From Stygiobacter electus (GTDB taxonomy: Bacteria > Bacteroidota > Ignavibacteria > Ignavibacteriales > Melioribacteraceae), in the NCBI GenBank assembly GCA_029210465.1, contig JARGDL010000020.1:1-49524 (forward strand): a DNA stretch of 49,524 nucleotides. Reading direction: 5' to 3'. This document shows positions 8,620-18,315 of this stretch, in pieces. Under the pieces are notes generated by a model that searched no databases, had not been told where the DNA came from, and worked only from the letters and a program-made list of their open reading frames with translations. The position numbers and the translations under genes were made by a program. The stretch's first letter is position 1. Every line of letters starts with the position of its first letter.

Positions 8620-10206
8620 ATGAACATTGACAAAGATTTACAATCAATTCAGGAAGCAAGAAATTTAGCTAAAGCTGCAAAAGAAGCTCAGCTTGAATTT
8701 AAGCATTTTAATCAGGAACAAGTTGATAAAGTTGTTAAAGCCATGGCAGATGCTGGTTACAAAGAAGCTGAACGATTAGCAAGATTAGCTCACGAAGAAA
8801 CAGGTTTTGGAAAAGTTTCTGATAAGATTATTAAAAATCAATTTGGTTCAAAAGCTGTTTGGGAATCAATTAAAGATTTAAAAACTGTTGGTGTGATAAA
8901 CGTATTGAAAAATGGAAAGATTATAAAAATAGCAGAACCAATGGGAGTTGTAGCGGCATTAGTTCCATCAACAAACCCAACATCAACAGCAATGTTTAAG
9001 TCAATAATTTCAGTAAAGTCAAGGAATGGAATAGTAATTTCTCCACATCCAAAAGCATTAAAATGCACTCAAGAAGCAACACGAGTTATGGCAGAAGCCG
9101 CAGAAAAAGCAGGCGCACCAAAAGGTTTAATTCAATGCTTACCAATTCCTACTATTGAAGCAACAAATGCTTTAATGCATGATAAAAACATAAGTGTAAT
9201 TTTAGCTACAGGTGGAATGCCGATGGTTCATGCGGCTTATTCTGCAGGTAAACCAGCTTATGGTGTTGGTGCAGGAAATGTTCCAGCTTACATTGATAGA
9301 AGCGCTAATATTCAAAAAGCTGTTGCAGATATAATTTACGGAACAACATTCGACAATGGTGTTTTATGTTCATCTGAACAAGCTATGGTTGTTGATAAAC
9401 CAATACGTGCAAAAGTTATTGATGAAGCAAAAAGAATTGGTGCGTACTTTTTAAATGTCGAAGAAAAAAGAAAACTTGAAATTAAAATTGCACAAGGCGC
9501 AAAATTAAATCCTGATATTGTTGGTAAGTCTGCAAAATGGATTGCTGATTATGCTGGTATAAATGTACCAGAAAGTACAACTGTTTTAATTGCTGAATGT
9601 GAATCAGTTGGAAAGCAAGAACCACTTTCAATTGAAAAACTTTCTCCAATACTTGCTTTTTACACAGTTGAAAATTGGATGGAAGGTTGTCATCGTTGTA
9701 TTGAATTATTAGAATTTGGCGGAATTGGACACACACTTGCAATTCATGCAAACGATAAAGATATAATAATGAAATTTGCTTTAGAAAAACCAGCTTTTAG
9801 AATTGTTGTAAACACGCCATCATCTGTTGGTGCGGTTGGTTATTCAACTGCATTAACACCATCAATGACTTTAGGACCAGGCACTTGGGGCGGCTCAATT
9901 ATTTCCGAAAATGTTTCTGCTGTTCATTTAATGAATATTAAAACTTTAGCTTTCGAAACCTTGGAAATCAATAAAGGCAATTCTGTTTCATCTTTTGATG
10001 ATAAATTTACTAATGTTGTAAATTCAAATTTTGAAGAGAAAAATTTTACAAGAGAAATTGAAGAGAGATTAAGAGCAAGAGCAGGAAATCCTGTAGTTAA
10101 ACCTTTTATAAAAAGTGAGGGTTTAAATAATAAAACTTCTCCTACTTTTGGCACTGGAATAAGTGAAGAAGAGATTCAAAAAATTATTAAAGAGTTTTCA
10201 AAATAA
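8620..10206 (+). CDS. CoA-acylating aldehyde dehydrogenase (EutE/PduP/AdhE-N type)
   Basis: Oxidises an aldehyde to an acyl-CoA with NAD and coenzyme A, or the reverse. The 528-residue chain has the family hallmarks: EPMGVVAALVPSTNPTST near 107, ILATGGMPMVHAAYSAGKP near 191, GAGNVPAYID near 216, and the catalytic Cys250 in VLCSSEQAMVV. LGPGTWGGSIISENVSAVHL near 424 is typical of the AdhE N-domain and BMC aldehyde dehydrogenases. After the catalytic domain there is a flexible linker (NNKTSPTFGTG) and a final amphipathic stretch SEEEIQKIIKEFSK, which looks like a microcompartment encapsulation peptide. No shell gene is in the window. Sulfoacetaldehyde or acetaldehyde could be the substrate. Confidence 0.88.
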   Translation: MNIDKDLQSIQEARNLAKAAKEAQLEFKHFNQEQVDKVVKAMADAGYKEAERLARLAHEETGFGKVSDKIIKNQFGSKAVWESIKDLKTVGVINVLKNGKIIKIAEPMGVVAALVPSTNPTSTAMFKSIISVKSRNGIVISPHPKALKCTQEATRVMAEAAEKAGAPKGLIQCLPIPTIEATNALMHDKNISVILATGGMPMVHAAYSAGKPAYGVGAGNVPAYIDRSANIQKAVADIIYGTTFDNGVLCSSEQAMVVDKPIRAKVIDEAKRIGAYFLNVEEKRKLEIKIAQGAKLNPDIVGKSAKWIADYAGINVPESTTVLIAECESVGKQEPLSIEKLSPILAFYTVENWMEGCHRCIELLEFGGIGHTLAIHANDKDIIMKFALEKPAFRIVVNTPSSVGAVGYSTALTPSMTLGPGTWGGSIISENVSAVHLMNIKTLAFETLEINKGNSVSSFDDKFTNVVNSNFEEKNFTREIEERLRARAGNPVVKPFIKSEGLNNKTSPTFGTGISEEEIQKIIKEFSK

Positions 10207-10275
10207 ATTTAGTGATTACAATCAAACATTTTCATTAAACCGAATATTATTTTGGAATAAAGTTTTAGAGGGTTT

Positions 10276-10452
10276 ATGTCATTTCAGAACAAATGGTCAA
10301 TTGACAAAGGGGATTATAAAAGAGACGAAGAAACTACATGGTCTTACTTTAGAAAAAAACAAAGAAAGAAAAACATTAAACTTTTCTTTCTAATTATTTT
10401 ATATGCCATTGGTGTTTCGGGATTGACTTACTTTTTAATTACATTGATTTAA
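10276..10452 (+). CDS. Small single-pass membrane protein (58 residues)
   Basis: A short open frame starting [20 protein letters not shown] charged, basic N-terminal half ([15 protein letters not shown]) is followed by one strong hydrophobic span ([23 protein letters not shown]) that reaches the C terminus. This is a positive-inside layout, with the N terminus probably in the cytosol. The start ATG is preceded by a purine-rich AGAGGG about four bases upstream, a reasonable ribosome site. The 3' end overlaps the convergent lptB gene by four bases. No family is recognised. It could be co-transcribed with the aldehyde dehydrogenase, 69 bases upstream. Confidence 0.6.
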   Translation: MSFQNKWSIDKGDYKRDEETTWSYFRKKQRKKNIKLFFLIILYAIGVSGLTYFLITLI

Positions 10453-11192
10453 TTATATCGATCTAATTTAAATTTTTCTCCTAAATAAAGTTTGCGAACA
10501 TCTTCATCTTCTGCGAGATAGTTTGCTGTTCCTTCTTTAAATATTGAACCATTAATTAAAATATAAGCGCGATCAACAATGCTCAAAGTTTCATGAACAT
10601 TATGATCGGTTATTAAAATTCCAATTCCAAGATTTTTAAGATTTGCAACGATATTCATAATATCTTCAACAGCAATAGGATCAACACCTGCGAAAGGTTC
10701 ATCAAGCAAAATAAATTTTGGATCAGTTGCTAATGCTCTTGCAATTTCACATCTTCTTCTTTCACCACCACTTAATTGATAGCCCATATTTTTTCTAACT
10801 TTTTCTAATCCAAGCTCAATTATCAACTTCTCTAATTTTTCATTTCTCTGTTGATTTGTTAAATTCATAACCTGAAGAATAGCCATAATGTTATCTTCTA
10901 CACTTAATTTTCTAAATACTGAAGCTTCTTGAGGTAAATAACCAATTCCCATTTTTGCACGTTTATACATCGGTTCATTTGTAATTTCATTTTTGTCAAT
11001 AAAAACTTTTCCTGAATTTGGTTTTATCATTCCAACTATCATATAAAAAGTTGTTGTTTTGCCGGCACCATTTGGACCAAGCAATCCAACTACTTCACCT
11101 TGAGTTACATTGACAGAAACTTTGTTAACAACAGTTCTCTTTTTATAAATTTTTACTAAATCTTCACTTCTAAGGTTTAGATTTTCCTGCAT
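10449..11192 (-). CDS. lptB: LPS export ABC transporter ATP-binding protein
   Basis: Cytosolic ATPase that drives lipopolysaccharide extraction from the inner membrane together with LptF/LptG. Walker [10 protein letters not shown], the Q-loop in [14 protein letters not shown], signature [15 protein letters not shown], Walker [15 protein letters not shown] and the H-loop in TDHNVHE are all present. The [19 protein letters not shown] block is the LptB-specific signature. I prefer the ATG that gives MQENLNL: an AGGA sits about eleven bases before it, while the ATG four codons earlier has its purine tract directly abutting. With this start the gene overlaps the OstA-like gene by 23 bases. It is the last gene of the Kdo/LPS-transport operon. 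Confidence 0.95.
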   Translation of the reverse strand: MQENLNLRSEDLVKIYKKRTVVNKVSVNVTQGEVVGLLGPNGAGKTTTFYMIVGMIKPNSGKVFIDKNEITNEPMYKRAKMGIGYLPQEASVFRKLSVEDNIMAILQVMNLTNQQRNEKLEKLIIELGLEKVRKNMGYQLSGGERRRCEIARALATDPKFILLDEPFAGVDPIAVEDIMNIVANLKNLGIGILITDHNVHETLSIVDRAYILINGSIFKEGTANYLAEDEDVRKLYLGEKFKLDRYN

Positions 11193-12570
11193 AATATTTC
11201 GCATCCTTTTCTAAATATTGTAAAATGTTTTCTCTTTTTGAAATTAATTCATTTTTCCTTGGGCGGTTTTCATAAAGTTTGAAAGTTGGAATTGTAAAAT
11301 CTTTTTCTTTCCCTTCAATTTTGTTTTCGGGGTAATAATCACTTTGCGGTTTTCCATAAAGTTTAACATTATCAACTTCTTTATTTATAAAAAATATTTT
11401 TGCCAATTCAGAACTTGATTTTATTAAGCCATTGGGCTTTCCTTCATCAAAAACATAATAAATGCTCAGCACATTTCCATAAACATCAGTTTGTTTAATT
11501 TCATCATCTTTGAAAAATATATTAATGTTCTTTCCAGAAATTTGATCGTATCGGTAATTTAAATCTTTATGTTCTGAAATTATTGAAGAATTATTTTTGA
11601 GTTGTATTTCATTTAACTTTTTTTCTTTGATTTTTATAAAGACTGAATCCCCAACTAATTGTGTATTTTCATTCCACAATACAGGCGGAGTTAAATCTTC
11701 TTCTTGCTTAATGATTTCAATTGAATCATCATTTTGATAGAAAACAGTTTTTGAATTAACAGCTGAAAACAAATTACGACTAATTTTAACATCATCTTTA
11801 GCAATTAATTTGTTTGTTGAATCATTAAAAGCTTCCATTGAAACTGAAGATACAATTAAAGTATCAATTTTATTTTCAGTTGAATCTATTCTAACTAAAA
11901 CTGGGTTTTGCCAAATAGTTGTAATTTTATTTATGCCATCATCTTTTAATCTATCACAAAAAACAGAAACTTTATTAGTAGAATTATAAAGTCTAATATT
12001 TTTAAATGCATCAGTAAATTTAGTTTGACGGAAATAAATTAAACTATCAGCGATTAATGTTGAAGCAGTATCTTGAATAACAACATTGCCAATTGCCACT
12101 GCTTTATCTTCATTATCATAGTAATTCAATTTATCAGTAAAAAGTTTTGTAATCCCTTCTTCTAAAGATACGTTATCAAAAAACAGAGAACGTTTTTCTT
12201 CAAAATAGTAATAACCTTTTTTTGATTTTAATTTTACATGTCCATCAGTTAAATTAATACCAGCATCAGAAAAAGCTATTTGTGTGTTTCCAAAATATCT
12301 TCCGCGTGAACTTTTAACTTCGATACTATCTTGAGTAACAACAACTTTTCCAATTAATTCTGCTTCATTTTTAGCAAGATATTGAATTGCTTTATCGCAT
12401 GTAATCCTAACATTTCCTTGAGTCATAACTACATTACCATGTAATTCACGTATTGATTCACCATTTATTACTTTACCAACCAAGCTATCTCCAATCGCAA
12501 TAATTGGATTTTCATTTTGAGCATAAATGGCAGTAGTAAAAATTATTATTACAAAAAATTTTTTTATCAT
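11170..12570 (-). CDS. OstA/LptA-like periplasmic LPS transport protein
   Basis: A 466-residue exported protein with a signal peptide ([18 protein letters not shown]). It is rich in OstA-type beta-jellyroll repeats: [38 protein letters not shown] and [20 protein letters not shown] recur at about 40-residue spacing. LptA polymers of this fold carry LPS across the periplasm. At two to three times the size of E. coli LptA it resembles the long OstA-like proteins of Bacteroidota, which may cover more of the bridge in one chain. The gene overlaps lptC upstream and lptB downstream, which supports the assignment. Confidence 0.85.
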   Translation of the reverse strand: MIKKFFVIIIFTTAIYAQNENPIIAIGDSLVGKVINGESIRELHGNVVMTQGNVRITCDKAIQYLAKNEAELIGKVVVTQDSIEVKSSRGRYFGNTQIAFSDAGINLTDGHVKLKSKKGYYYFEEKRSLFFDNVSLEEGITKLFTDKLNYYDNEDKAVAIGNVVIQDTASTLIADSLIYFRQTKFTDAFKNIRLYNSTNKVSVFCDRLKDDGINKITTIWQNPVLVRIDSTENKIDTLIVSSVSMEAFNDSTNKLIAKDDVKISRNLFSAVNSKTVFYQNDDSIEIIKQEEDLTPPVLWNENTQLVGDSVFIKIKEKKLNEIQLKNNSSIISEHKDLNYRYDQISGKNINIFFKDDEIKQTDVYGNVLSIYYVFDEGKPNGLIKSSSELAKIFFINKEVDNVKLYGKPQSDYYPENKIEGKEKDFTIPTFKLYENRPRKNELISKRENILQYLEKDAKYYAGKSKP

Positions 12571-13103
12571 TTATTACTTTGAGAAAAAGTTGCTGTATAA
12601 GTTGGATTAAAAACAACATAGTTATTCAAACTTTGATCTGCTTCTAAACCATAACCTTCAATTAGTTCTTTTTTAGTTTTAATAGAAACAAATTTATCTG
12701 TAACAATTTTTTGATCTGAATTTCTCCATTTAAGCATTTCAGTTTTGAGAACTACTCCGCTATCATTTTGAGCAATTACATTTTCAAAAGCAAACATATC
12801 GCGAGTTAAATCATCTACTTTCCCTTTTTCAGCAACAAGTTGAGACACATTTCTTTGTTGCTTATCATAGAATTCAATTCTAATTTTTTCTAAAAGAGTT
12901 TCTTTTTTCAAATCAAATTTTTGTAAATGTTCGGAGTAAAGAATTGCTTTCAACTTTCCATCTTCAGAAAAATAAACTTTTGAATTCCAGCTTTCATGTG
13001 TTGGAATTTCTCCATTTATATCAGCAGAAGTTATTTTGGGTTGAACTTTTTCTTCTTTACATGAAATAAGAACTAATATTAAAATGAAAAGTAATTTTTT
13101 CAT
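12567..13103 (-). CDS. lptC: LPS export system protein LptC (lipoprotein)
   Basis: A 178-residue LptC-family protein that links the inner-membrane LptBFG machine to periplasmic LptA. The N terminus MKKLLFILILVLISCKEE has a lipobox-like LISC, so this version is probably a lipoprotein rather than the bitopic form of E. coli. The body shows the family pattern of alternating strands, with WNSKVYFSEDGKLKAILYSEHL, RIEFYDKQQRNVSQLVAEKGKVD and MLKWRNSDQKIVTDKFVSI. It overlaps both neighbours (kdsD and the OstA-like gene) by four bases. Context and motifs agree well. Confidence 0.88.
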   Translation of the reverse strand: MKKLLFILILVLISCKEEKVQPKITSADINGEIPTHESWNSKVYFSEDGKLKAILYSEHLQKFDLKKETLLEKIRIEFYDKQQRNVSQLVAEKGKVDDLTRDMFAFENVIAQNDSGVVLKTEMLKWRNSDQKIVTDKFVSIKTKKELIEGYGLEADQSLNNYVVFNPTYTATFSQSNK

Positions 13104-14077
13104 CTTTCACGTAAGCCTAATTTCACTAAATCATGAAGATGAACCATTCCGATTGGATATTTTTCTTTATCTACAACTATTAATGAAGTGATGTTAAATT
13201 GTTCCATCATTTGAAGAGCAAAAGACGCAAGTAAATCTTGTGAAATAGTTTTAGGATTTTTTGTCATTACATCCAAAGCTTTAAGTTCTTTTATATCAAT
13301 TGTTTTTTCAAGTAATCTTCTCAAATCTCCATCTGTAATAATCCCAGTTAATTTTCCTTTTTCATTTACAACACATGTTGTACCTAATCTTTTAGATGTA
13401 ATTTCAAGTATAGTATCTTTTAATGAAGTATCTTCGTAAACGATAGGAACATCTTTTCCTGAATACATAATTTCAGAAATTTTTAATGCTAATCTTTTTC
13501 CTAAACTTCCACCGGGATGAAGAAGTGCAAAATCTTCAGCTGTAAATCCTCGTAATTCTAAAAGAGAAATAGCAAGAGCATCTCCCATTACTAATGCGGC
13601 AGTTGTTGAAGAAGTTGGTGCTAAATCAAAAGGGCATGCTTCTTCTTTAACTGAAACATCTAAAATTACATCACAATCTTTTGCAAGTTTTGAATTTTCA
13701 TCTCCAATCATTCCAATAATTGGAACATTAATTCTCTTAAACAAAGGGACTAAATTAATTAGTTCTTCTGTATAGCCACTCTTTGATATTAAAATTACAA
13801 TATCATCTTTTCTAACCATTCCAAGATCACCATGAAGAGCATCAGTTGGATGCATATAAATAGCAGCCGTTCCAGTTGAATTCATAGTCGCTACAATTTT
13901 TCTAGCTATCAATCCAGATTTACCCATACCAGTATAAACAACTCGACCTTTGGAATTCAAAATCAATTCAACAGCTTTTGCAAAATTTTCATCAAGTTTA
14001 TTGATTAAACTTTCTACAGCTTCAGATTCTATTTTAATTACTTTTTTACCAAGTGAAATTATTTCAGAATAATTCAT
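13100..14077 (-). CDS. kdsD: Arabinose-5-phosphate isomerase (KdsD/KpsF)
   Basis: Converts ribulose-5-phosphate to arabinose-5-phosphate, the first committed step to Kdo. The N-terminal SIS domain (about 30-170) shows VVYTGMGKSGLIARKIVATMNSTG in pieces, YMHPTDALHGDLGMV and ILISKSGYTEELINLVP. The motif CPFDLAPTSSTTAALVMGDALA holds conserved active-site residues. Two CBS domains follow (about 205-260 and 268-325), ending in IGMVHLHDLVKLGL. At 325 residues it has normal length. It lies in a four-base overlap with lptC and next to kdsC and kdsA, so the whole Kdo route is clustered here. Confidence 0.95.
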   Translation of the reverse strand: MNYSEIISLGKKVIKIESEAVESLINKLDENFAKAVELILNSKGRVVYTGMGKSGLIARKIVATMNSTGTAAIYMHPTDALHGDLGMVRKDDIVILISKSGYTEELINLVPLFKRINVPIIGMIGDENSKLAKDCDVILDVSVKEEACPFDLAPTSSTTAALVMGDALAISLLELRGFTAEDFALLHPGGSLGKRLALKISEIMYSGKDVPIVYEDTSLKDTILEITSKRLGTTCVVNEKGKLTGIITDGDLRRLLEKTIDIKELKALDVMTKNPKTISQDLLASFALQMMEQFNITSLIVVDKEKYPIGMVHLHDLVKLGLRER

Positions 14078-14080
14078 TAA

Positions 14081-14824
14081 TTATTTCCTTAAGAAATCAA
14101 AAAAAGATTTTTTTCTTTGAACCATTTTAGGATCGAACAATGAATAATCCATATCAATTCTATTCCATAATTTGTTATACAAAAGAAAAGCCTGACCAAG
14201 TTTTTCATTTGAATAGTTATCAAGATTTTCAAAAAGTAAATTTGGGTTAAGAGCAATTTCAGGATTTTTTTCATCCAGCAACAACATTAATTCATTATAA
14301 AAATTTGTAACTGGAATTAAATAATTGACTTCATCTTTAGCATTGTAAGCCCAAATTTTTCTATGAACAGGTGCAATAGCTAAAACCAAAGAATTAAGAA
14401 TAAGATGAATTTCTTTAACAGGTGAATTATCATAAGGAGCTTTTTGACCTGGTATCCATTCCGAATAAGTCCAGCGATAGAGTTCTTTCATTTCATTTAT
14501 CTTAGGTGTCAATTCAAAATTTTGAATATCAATTTCAATTTGACCATCTATTTCGTGATGAATGGTAATATAAATTTCATAGTTTGTATAAACAATTTTT
14601 GAAATTGCAAAAATTGGTGTTGCGGAAGATTCTATGTCAATTTCAGTACCTGCAGAACCAAGTATAAAATTTCCACCGCCAAATCTTCCATTTCCTAAAA
14701 CAATAGAATTATTAATCTTATTACGATAAACTTTATAGCCCAATTTATTTTCTGGCAATGCTGAAAAGAGTAAATCCTTTTCGTTATCAGTTAATTCTCG
14801 AGGAAATTTGTTTAGTTTTTCCAT
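14081..14824 (-). CDS. Conserved-looking protein of unknown function in the Kdo operon
   Basis: I do not recognise this 247-residue protein. It has no signal peptide or membrane segment. A glycine-rich stretch (SIVLGNGRFGGGNFILGSAG, about 45-64) is followed by alternating strands (IVYTNYEIYITIHHEIDGQIEIDIQNF) and a mixed alpha/beta C-terminal half with many aromatic residues (RRYTYSEW-like RWTYSEWIPGQKAPYD). It is three bases upstream of kdsD and overlaps kdsC by one base. It is therefore translated within the Kdo gene cluster and likely relates to Kdo or LPS supply, though this is only an inference from position. No catalytic motif is evident. Confidence 0.6.
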   Translation of the reverse strand: MEKLNKFPRELTDNEKDLLFSALPENKLGYKVYRNKINNSIVLGNGRFGGGNFILGSAGTEIDIESSATPIFAISKIVYTNYEIYITIHHEIDGQIEIDIQNFELTPKINEMKELYRWTYSEWIPGQKAPYDNSPVKEIHLILNSLVLAIAPVHRKIWAYNAKDEVNYLIPVTNFYNELMLLLDEKNPEIALNPNLLFENLDNYSNEKLGQAFLLYNKLWNRIDMDYSLFDPKMVQRKKSFFDFLRK

Positions 14825-15309
14825 TATTTTTTTCTCGATTGTTTTATATATTCTAAAATTTCTTCTATAACTGAACCGCTTTCGTTATTCGTTACAAAAG
14901 TTACAACTCTTTTTACTTCTCTCCTTCCATCTTTTGGTGACGATGATAATTTACATTTTTGAAGAAGCGGTATATCTAACAAATCATCACCAATATAAAA
15001 AACTTCATCAAAAGTTAAATTTTTTTCTTTAAGAAGTTGATCAACCAAGCCGACTTTATCTAAAGAACCATTTAGAATATAGCATATTTTATTTGATTTC
15101 AGCTTATTTACAATATCACTATAACTTGAAGTAACAATTCCAAAATCAACATTTAATGCTTTATATTCTTTACAATAAGATTTTAAATCATCAATCAATT
15201 TTTTTATTTCATCATCACTGTAAACAATATTTTTAGGAATAATACATCCTTCCAAATCAAAAAGGAATAATTTAACATCATTAAATTTTTGAAGGATTTC
15301 ACTTTTCAT
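14824..15309 (-). CDS. kdsC: KdsC-like HAD hydrolase with DxE motif I
   Basis: HAD-superfamily protein of 161 residues in the position of Kdo-8-phosphate phosphatase, which removes the phosphate after KdsA. Motif II (IVTSSYSDIV) and motif IV (YIGDDLLDIPLL) are intact and the size fits the short cap-less KdsC class. Motif I reads LFLFDLEGC, so Asp18 is followed by Glu20 where KdsC proteins carry Asp (DxD). The second acid normally protonates the leaving group, so activity may be changed. The gene overlaps kdsA by eleven bases and the unknown gene by one. Function by context is strong, catalysis is less sure. Confidence 0.8.
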   Translation of the reverse strand: MKSEILQKFNDVKLFLFDLEGCIIPKNIVYSDDEIKKLIDDLKSYCKEYKALNVDFGIVTSSYSDIVNKLKSNKICYILNGSLDKVGLVDQLLKEKNLTFDEVFYIGDDLLDIPLLQKCKLSSSPKDGRREVKRVVTFVTNNESGSVIEEILEYIKQSRKK

Positions 15310-16114
15310 TTTTTACAATTTCATCTATTTGTTTAACAGTAATTAATAATTCTTTTAGACTTTCTAATGGTAATTGACTTGCGGCATCACTTAATGCTTT
15401 TGCAGGATCGGGATGAACTTCTAAAAATAACCCATCAATACCAACAGCAACAGCAGCTTTTGCTAGTGCAGGAATATATTCTCTTTCACCACCACTTTCA
15501 TTTCCTTTGCTTGGTAATTGAACAGCATGTGTTGCATCCATAATTACTGGGTAACCAAATTTTTTCATGATTTGTAAACTTCTCATATCAACAACTAAAT
15601 TGTGATAACCAAATGTTGTTCCTCTTTCAGTCAACCAAATTTTATTATTCTTTGTTGATTCAATTTTTTTAATCACATGCATCATATCATCAGGTGCAAG
15701 GAATTGTCCTTTCTTAACATTTATAACTTTTCCTGTTTTACCAACGGCAACTAACAAATCAGTTTGTCTGCATAAAAAAGCTGGGATTTGTAATACATCA
15801 ACTACATGAGATACTGGTTCAATTTCTCTTTCATCGTGAACGTCTGTTAAAACTGGTACCTGAAATTCTTTTCTAACTTTTGATAAAATGTTTAATGCTT
15901 TATCAAATGCAATCCCACTGAATGAGTTAATACTTGTTCTGTTAGCTTTCTTGTAACTCGATTTAAATATGAATGGAATATTTAATTCTTCAGTAATTTT
16001 TTTGATTACTTCAGCTGTTTTCATTGTTGTTTTTTCATTTTCAACAACACATGGACCAGCGATGAGAACAAATGGTTCTCCATTTCCGATTTTGATTTTT
16101 TTTGCGTTTATCAT
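15299..16114 (-). CDS. kdsA: 3-deoxy-8-phosphooctulonate synthase
   Basis: Condenses phosphoenolpyruvate with arabinose-5-phosphate to give Kdo-8-phosphate. The TIM-barrel motifs are clear: PFVLIAGPCVVENEKTT, FKSSYKKANRTS, the VPVLTDVHDEREI block, LQIPAFLCRQTDLL, GQFLAPDDM and GLFLEVHPDPAKALSDA. The frame is open back to a GTG two codons earlier, but an AAAAGG lies five bases before the ATG giving MINAKKIKIG, so that ATG is chosen. Asn in the KANRTS motif region and the Cys in IAGPC need alignment to say whether the enzyme is metal dependent. It lies between ruvB and kdsC in one operon. Confidence 0.95.
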   Translation of the reverse strand: MINAKKIKIGNGEPFVLIAGPCVVENEKTTMKTAEVIKKITEELNIPFIFKSSYKKANRTSINSFSGIAFDKALNILSKVRKEFQVPVLTDVHDEREIEPVSHVVDVLQIPAFLCRQTDLLVAVGKTGKVINVKKGQFLAPDDMMHVIKKIESTKNNKIWLTERGTTFGYHNLVVDMRSLQIMKKFGYPVIMDATHAVQLPSKGNESGGEREYIPALAKAAVAVGIDGLFLEVHPDPAKALSDAASQLPLESLKELLITVKQIDEIVKNEK

Positions 16115-16123
16115 ATTCACCTT

Positions 16124-17158
16124 TTATTTATCGAAAAGATTTTCCTGATTATTCAATCGATATAATTTTTTATTAAAGTGTTTATATGCTAACTCTGTTG
16201 CTTCTCTTCCTCGTGGAGTTCTGTGAATAAATCCCTGTTGAATTAAAAATGGTTCATAAACTTCTTCAATTGTTCCGGGATCTTCATTAACAGCAACAGA
16301 TAAAGTATTCAAACCAACTGGACCACCGCTGAATTTTTCAATTATAGTTAGAATAATTTCTTTATCCATTTCATCTAATCCAAATTCATCAACTTCAAGA
16401 GCAAGCAAAGCTTTTTTTGAAATTTCAAGATCAATTGATTTTTTATTTTCATAATCAGCAAAATCACGAGTTCTTCTTAATAATCTATTTGCAATTCTTG
16501 GGGTGCCGCGAGAACGTTTTGCAATTTCAACTGCGGCATTTTCATTGATATTAATGTTCAAGATTTTTGCAGATCGTTTAATGATTTTTGTAATTAAATC
16601 ACTTTCATAATAGTCAAGTCTGCTTTTAATTCCAAAACGATCACGCAAAGGTGCGGTTAACAAACCTGCTCGAGTTGTTGCTCCAATTAAAGTATATTTT
16701 GGAAGTTTTATTTGAACTGTTCTAGCACTTGGACCGCTATCAATCATAATATCAAGTTTATAATCTTCCATTGCTGAATAAAGATATTCTTCAACAACAG
16801 GACTCAAGCGATGAATTTCATCAATAAAGAGAACAGATTTTTCTTCAATGTTTGTGAGTATTCCTGCCAAATCACCGGGCTTTTCCAAAACAGGTCCACT
16901 TGTAACTTTTATTTTTACACCAAGTTCATTAGCAATTATATGAGCTAAAGTTGTTTTACCTAAACCAGGAGGACCAGTTAATAAAACATGATCAAGACTT
17001 TCACCACGTATTTTTGCGGCTCCAATAAAAACTTTTAAATTTTCAACAATTTTCGATTGACCTGTAAAATCATCAAAGGTTTTTGGACGAATAGAATTTT
17101 CAATTTTTTTTTCTTCTTCGTTTGCAAGTGGATTAATATTTTCAGTTCTTTTACTCAA
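16124..17158 (-). CDS. ruvB: Holliday junction branch migration helicase RuvB
   Basis: AAA+ motor that, with RuvA, moves Holliday junctions during recombinational repair. The 344-residue protein shows [12 protein letters not shown], Walker [18 protein letters not shown], Walker [19 protein letters not shown], sensor [18 protein letters not shown], and the arginine-rich [15 protein letters not shown]. The C-terminal winged helix has [21 protein letters not shown] and [16 protein letters not shown]. Everything expected of RuvB is present. It overlaps the upstream acyltransferase gene by four bases and precedes kdsA by nine, an unusual setting for a repair gene but consistent with operon-wide read-through. 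Confidence 0.97.
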   Translation of the reverse strand: MSKRTENINPLANEEEKKIENSIRPKTFDDFTGQSKIVENLKVFIGAAKIRGESLDHVLLTGPPGLGKTTLAHIIANELGVKIKVTSGPVLEKPGDLAGILTNIEEKSVLFIDEIHRLSPVVEEYLYSAMEDYKLDIMIDSGPSARTVQIKLPKYTLIGATTRAGLLTAPLRDRFGIKSRLDYYESDLITKIIKRSAKILNININENAAVEIAKRSRGTPRIANRLLRRTRDFADYENKKSIDLEISKKALLALEVDEFGLDEMDKEIILTIIEKFSGGPVGLNTLSVAVNEDPGTIEEVYEPFLIQQGFIHRTPRGREATELAYKHFNKKLYRLNNQENLFDK

Positions 17159-18255
17159 GTGCGTAGCTTCTGTACTTTTTTATTAAATGCAAATTTATAT
17201 TTTTCAAGCAAATGTACCATTAAAATCATAAGTAAAATTAGTAATATAGCAGCTAATATTGAACCTTTTAAGCTTAATGATTTAGGCCAAAACATATAGA
17301 AACCGGGTATCCAAGCACTTCCATATAAAATAATTACGTGAACAGCATAAATAATCAGTGTATATCTTCCAACTTGTTTAATAATTTCCGGAATATCTTT
17401 CACAAAAAGTGAAATTGCTGCCATTATACTATTTAAAAGTATAACTACACCTAATCTTAAAAATATTACAAAGTAATTATCTGTTATAAAAAACTTATAA
17501 CCAAAAAATTTGTTTTGAATTAGAAAAGTTGCAAATGCTAATGCAAGAAATAAAGCACCAACTAAACTTAATTTAATCACAAATTTTTTTTCTTTAAATA
17601 TTGCGGGGTTTTTTGCTAGAAATGTACCAAGAATTCCGCCAGAAATCACATAACCAGCCCATGGAAAAATTGGGAATAGTGAACCTGTCTTATGATATAA
17701 CCAAGCAGCAAAAGGAATTGGTAAATAATTAGCCCAATTGATTTGTTCTGTTATATTCCAAATTGAAAAAAAGAAAAAAGCAGCAATTGAATAAACAATA
17801 AAAATGTTTAGCTTAAATTTTTCGGAGACGTAAGCGAAGAATATTAACAACAAAATTCCTGTACCAATTAAATGTAAAGCATCAACTTGGAAAAATACCA
17901 TCCATTGCTCGAATGAAACTATGCTAAACTCAATAACTCTATGAGTAGGAAATCGTAATAGATAACCAATTAAAACTAGGATTAAAAAACGTTGAATACC
18001 TTTGAACACTCTTGGATTATCATGAAATGGTTTATCATTCAAAAAAAATAAATAACTAAAAGCAACACCGGAAGAAATCATAAAAATTGGAGCTGTAAAA
18101 CCACGCACATTTAGCCATAAATTATAAAGTATAGAATCACTGGTTCTAAATTCATCTGCTAGAAAAGCATCAATTGTGTGTCCTTGAACCATCATCAGCA
18201 CAGCAAATGCTCTCATTAAGTCAATAAAAATAATTCTTTCTGCTTTAGCCATCAC
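17155..18255 (-). CDS. DUF1624-like multi-pass acyltransferase
   Basis: An integral membrane protein of 366 residues with about ten hydrophobic segments. It opens with [26 protein letters not shown], typical of the DUF1624/heparan-glucosaminide N-acetyltransferase and acyltransferase-3-like groups, whose conserved His near the first helix is present (GH, about 25). [14 protein letters not shown] and a late [21 protein letters not shown] segment fit the same fold. Such proteins usually transfer acetyl or acyl groups to envelope sugars. Downstream linkage to the Kdo/LPS operon suggests envelope modification, but the substrate is not known. Two adjacent Met codons make the exact start uncertain by one residue. 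Confidence 0.7.
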   Translation of the reverse strand: MMAKAERIIFIDLMRAFAVLMMVQGHTIDAFLADEFRTSDSILYNLWLNVRGFTAPIFMISSGVAFSYLFFLNDKPFHDNPRVFKGIQRFLILVLIGYLLRFPTHRVIEFSIVSFEQWMVFFQVDALHLIGTGILLLIFFAYVSEKFKLNIFIVYSIAAFFFFSIWNITEQINWANYLPIPFAAWLYHKTGSLFPIFPWAGYVISGGILGTFLAKNPAIFKEKKFVIKLSLVGALFLALAFATFLIQNKFFGYKFFITDNYFVIFLRLGVVILLNSIMAAISLFVKDIPEIIKQVGRYTLIIYAVHVIILYGSAWIPGFYMFWPKSLSLKGSILAAILLILLMILMVHLLEKYKFAFNKKVQKLRT

Positions 18256-18260
18256 ATTTA

Positions 18261-18285
18261 AAAATAAAACCCCACTTTAGTGGGG
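18261..18285 (-). terminator. Rho-independent terminator after the B12-binding subunit gene
   Basis: Read on the minus strand, a six- to seven-pair GC-rich stem (CCCCAC paired with GTGGGG around a short loop) is followed directly by TTTTATTTTT. It lies in the 60-base gap downstream of the mutase subunit gene and just upstream of the acyltransferase start. It probably separates the two transcription units. Confidence 0.8.
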
Positions 18286-18315
18286 GAAATTTTAAAAAAT
18301 GTTTGATAATTAAGA

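Noticed and set aside
9482..9751. Minus-strand frame of 89 codons inside the aldehyde dehydrogenase gene
   Set aside because: It is an antisense reading of a well-conserved enzyme and has no recognisable family or start context.
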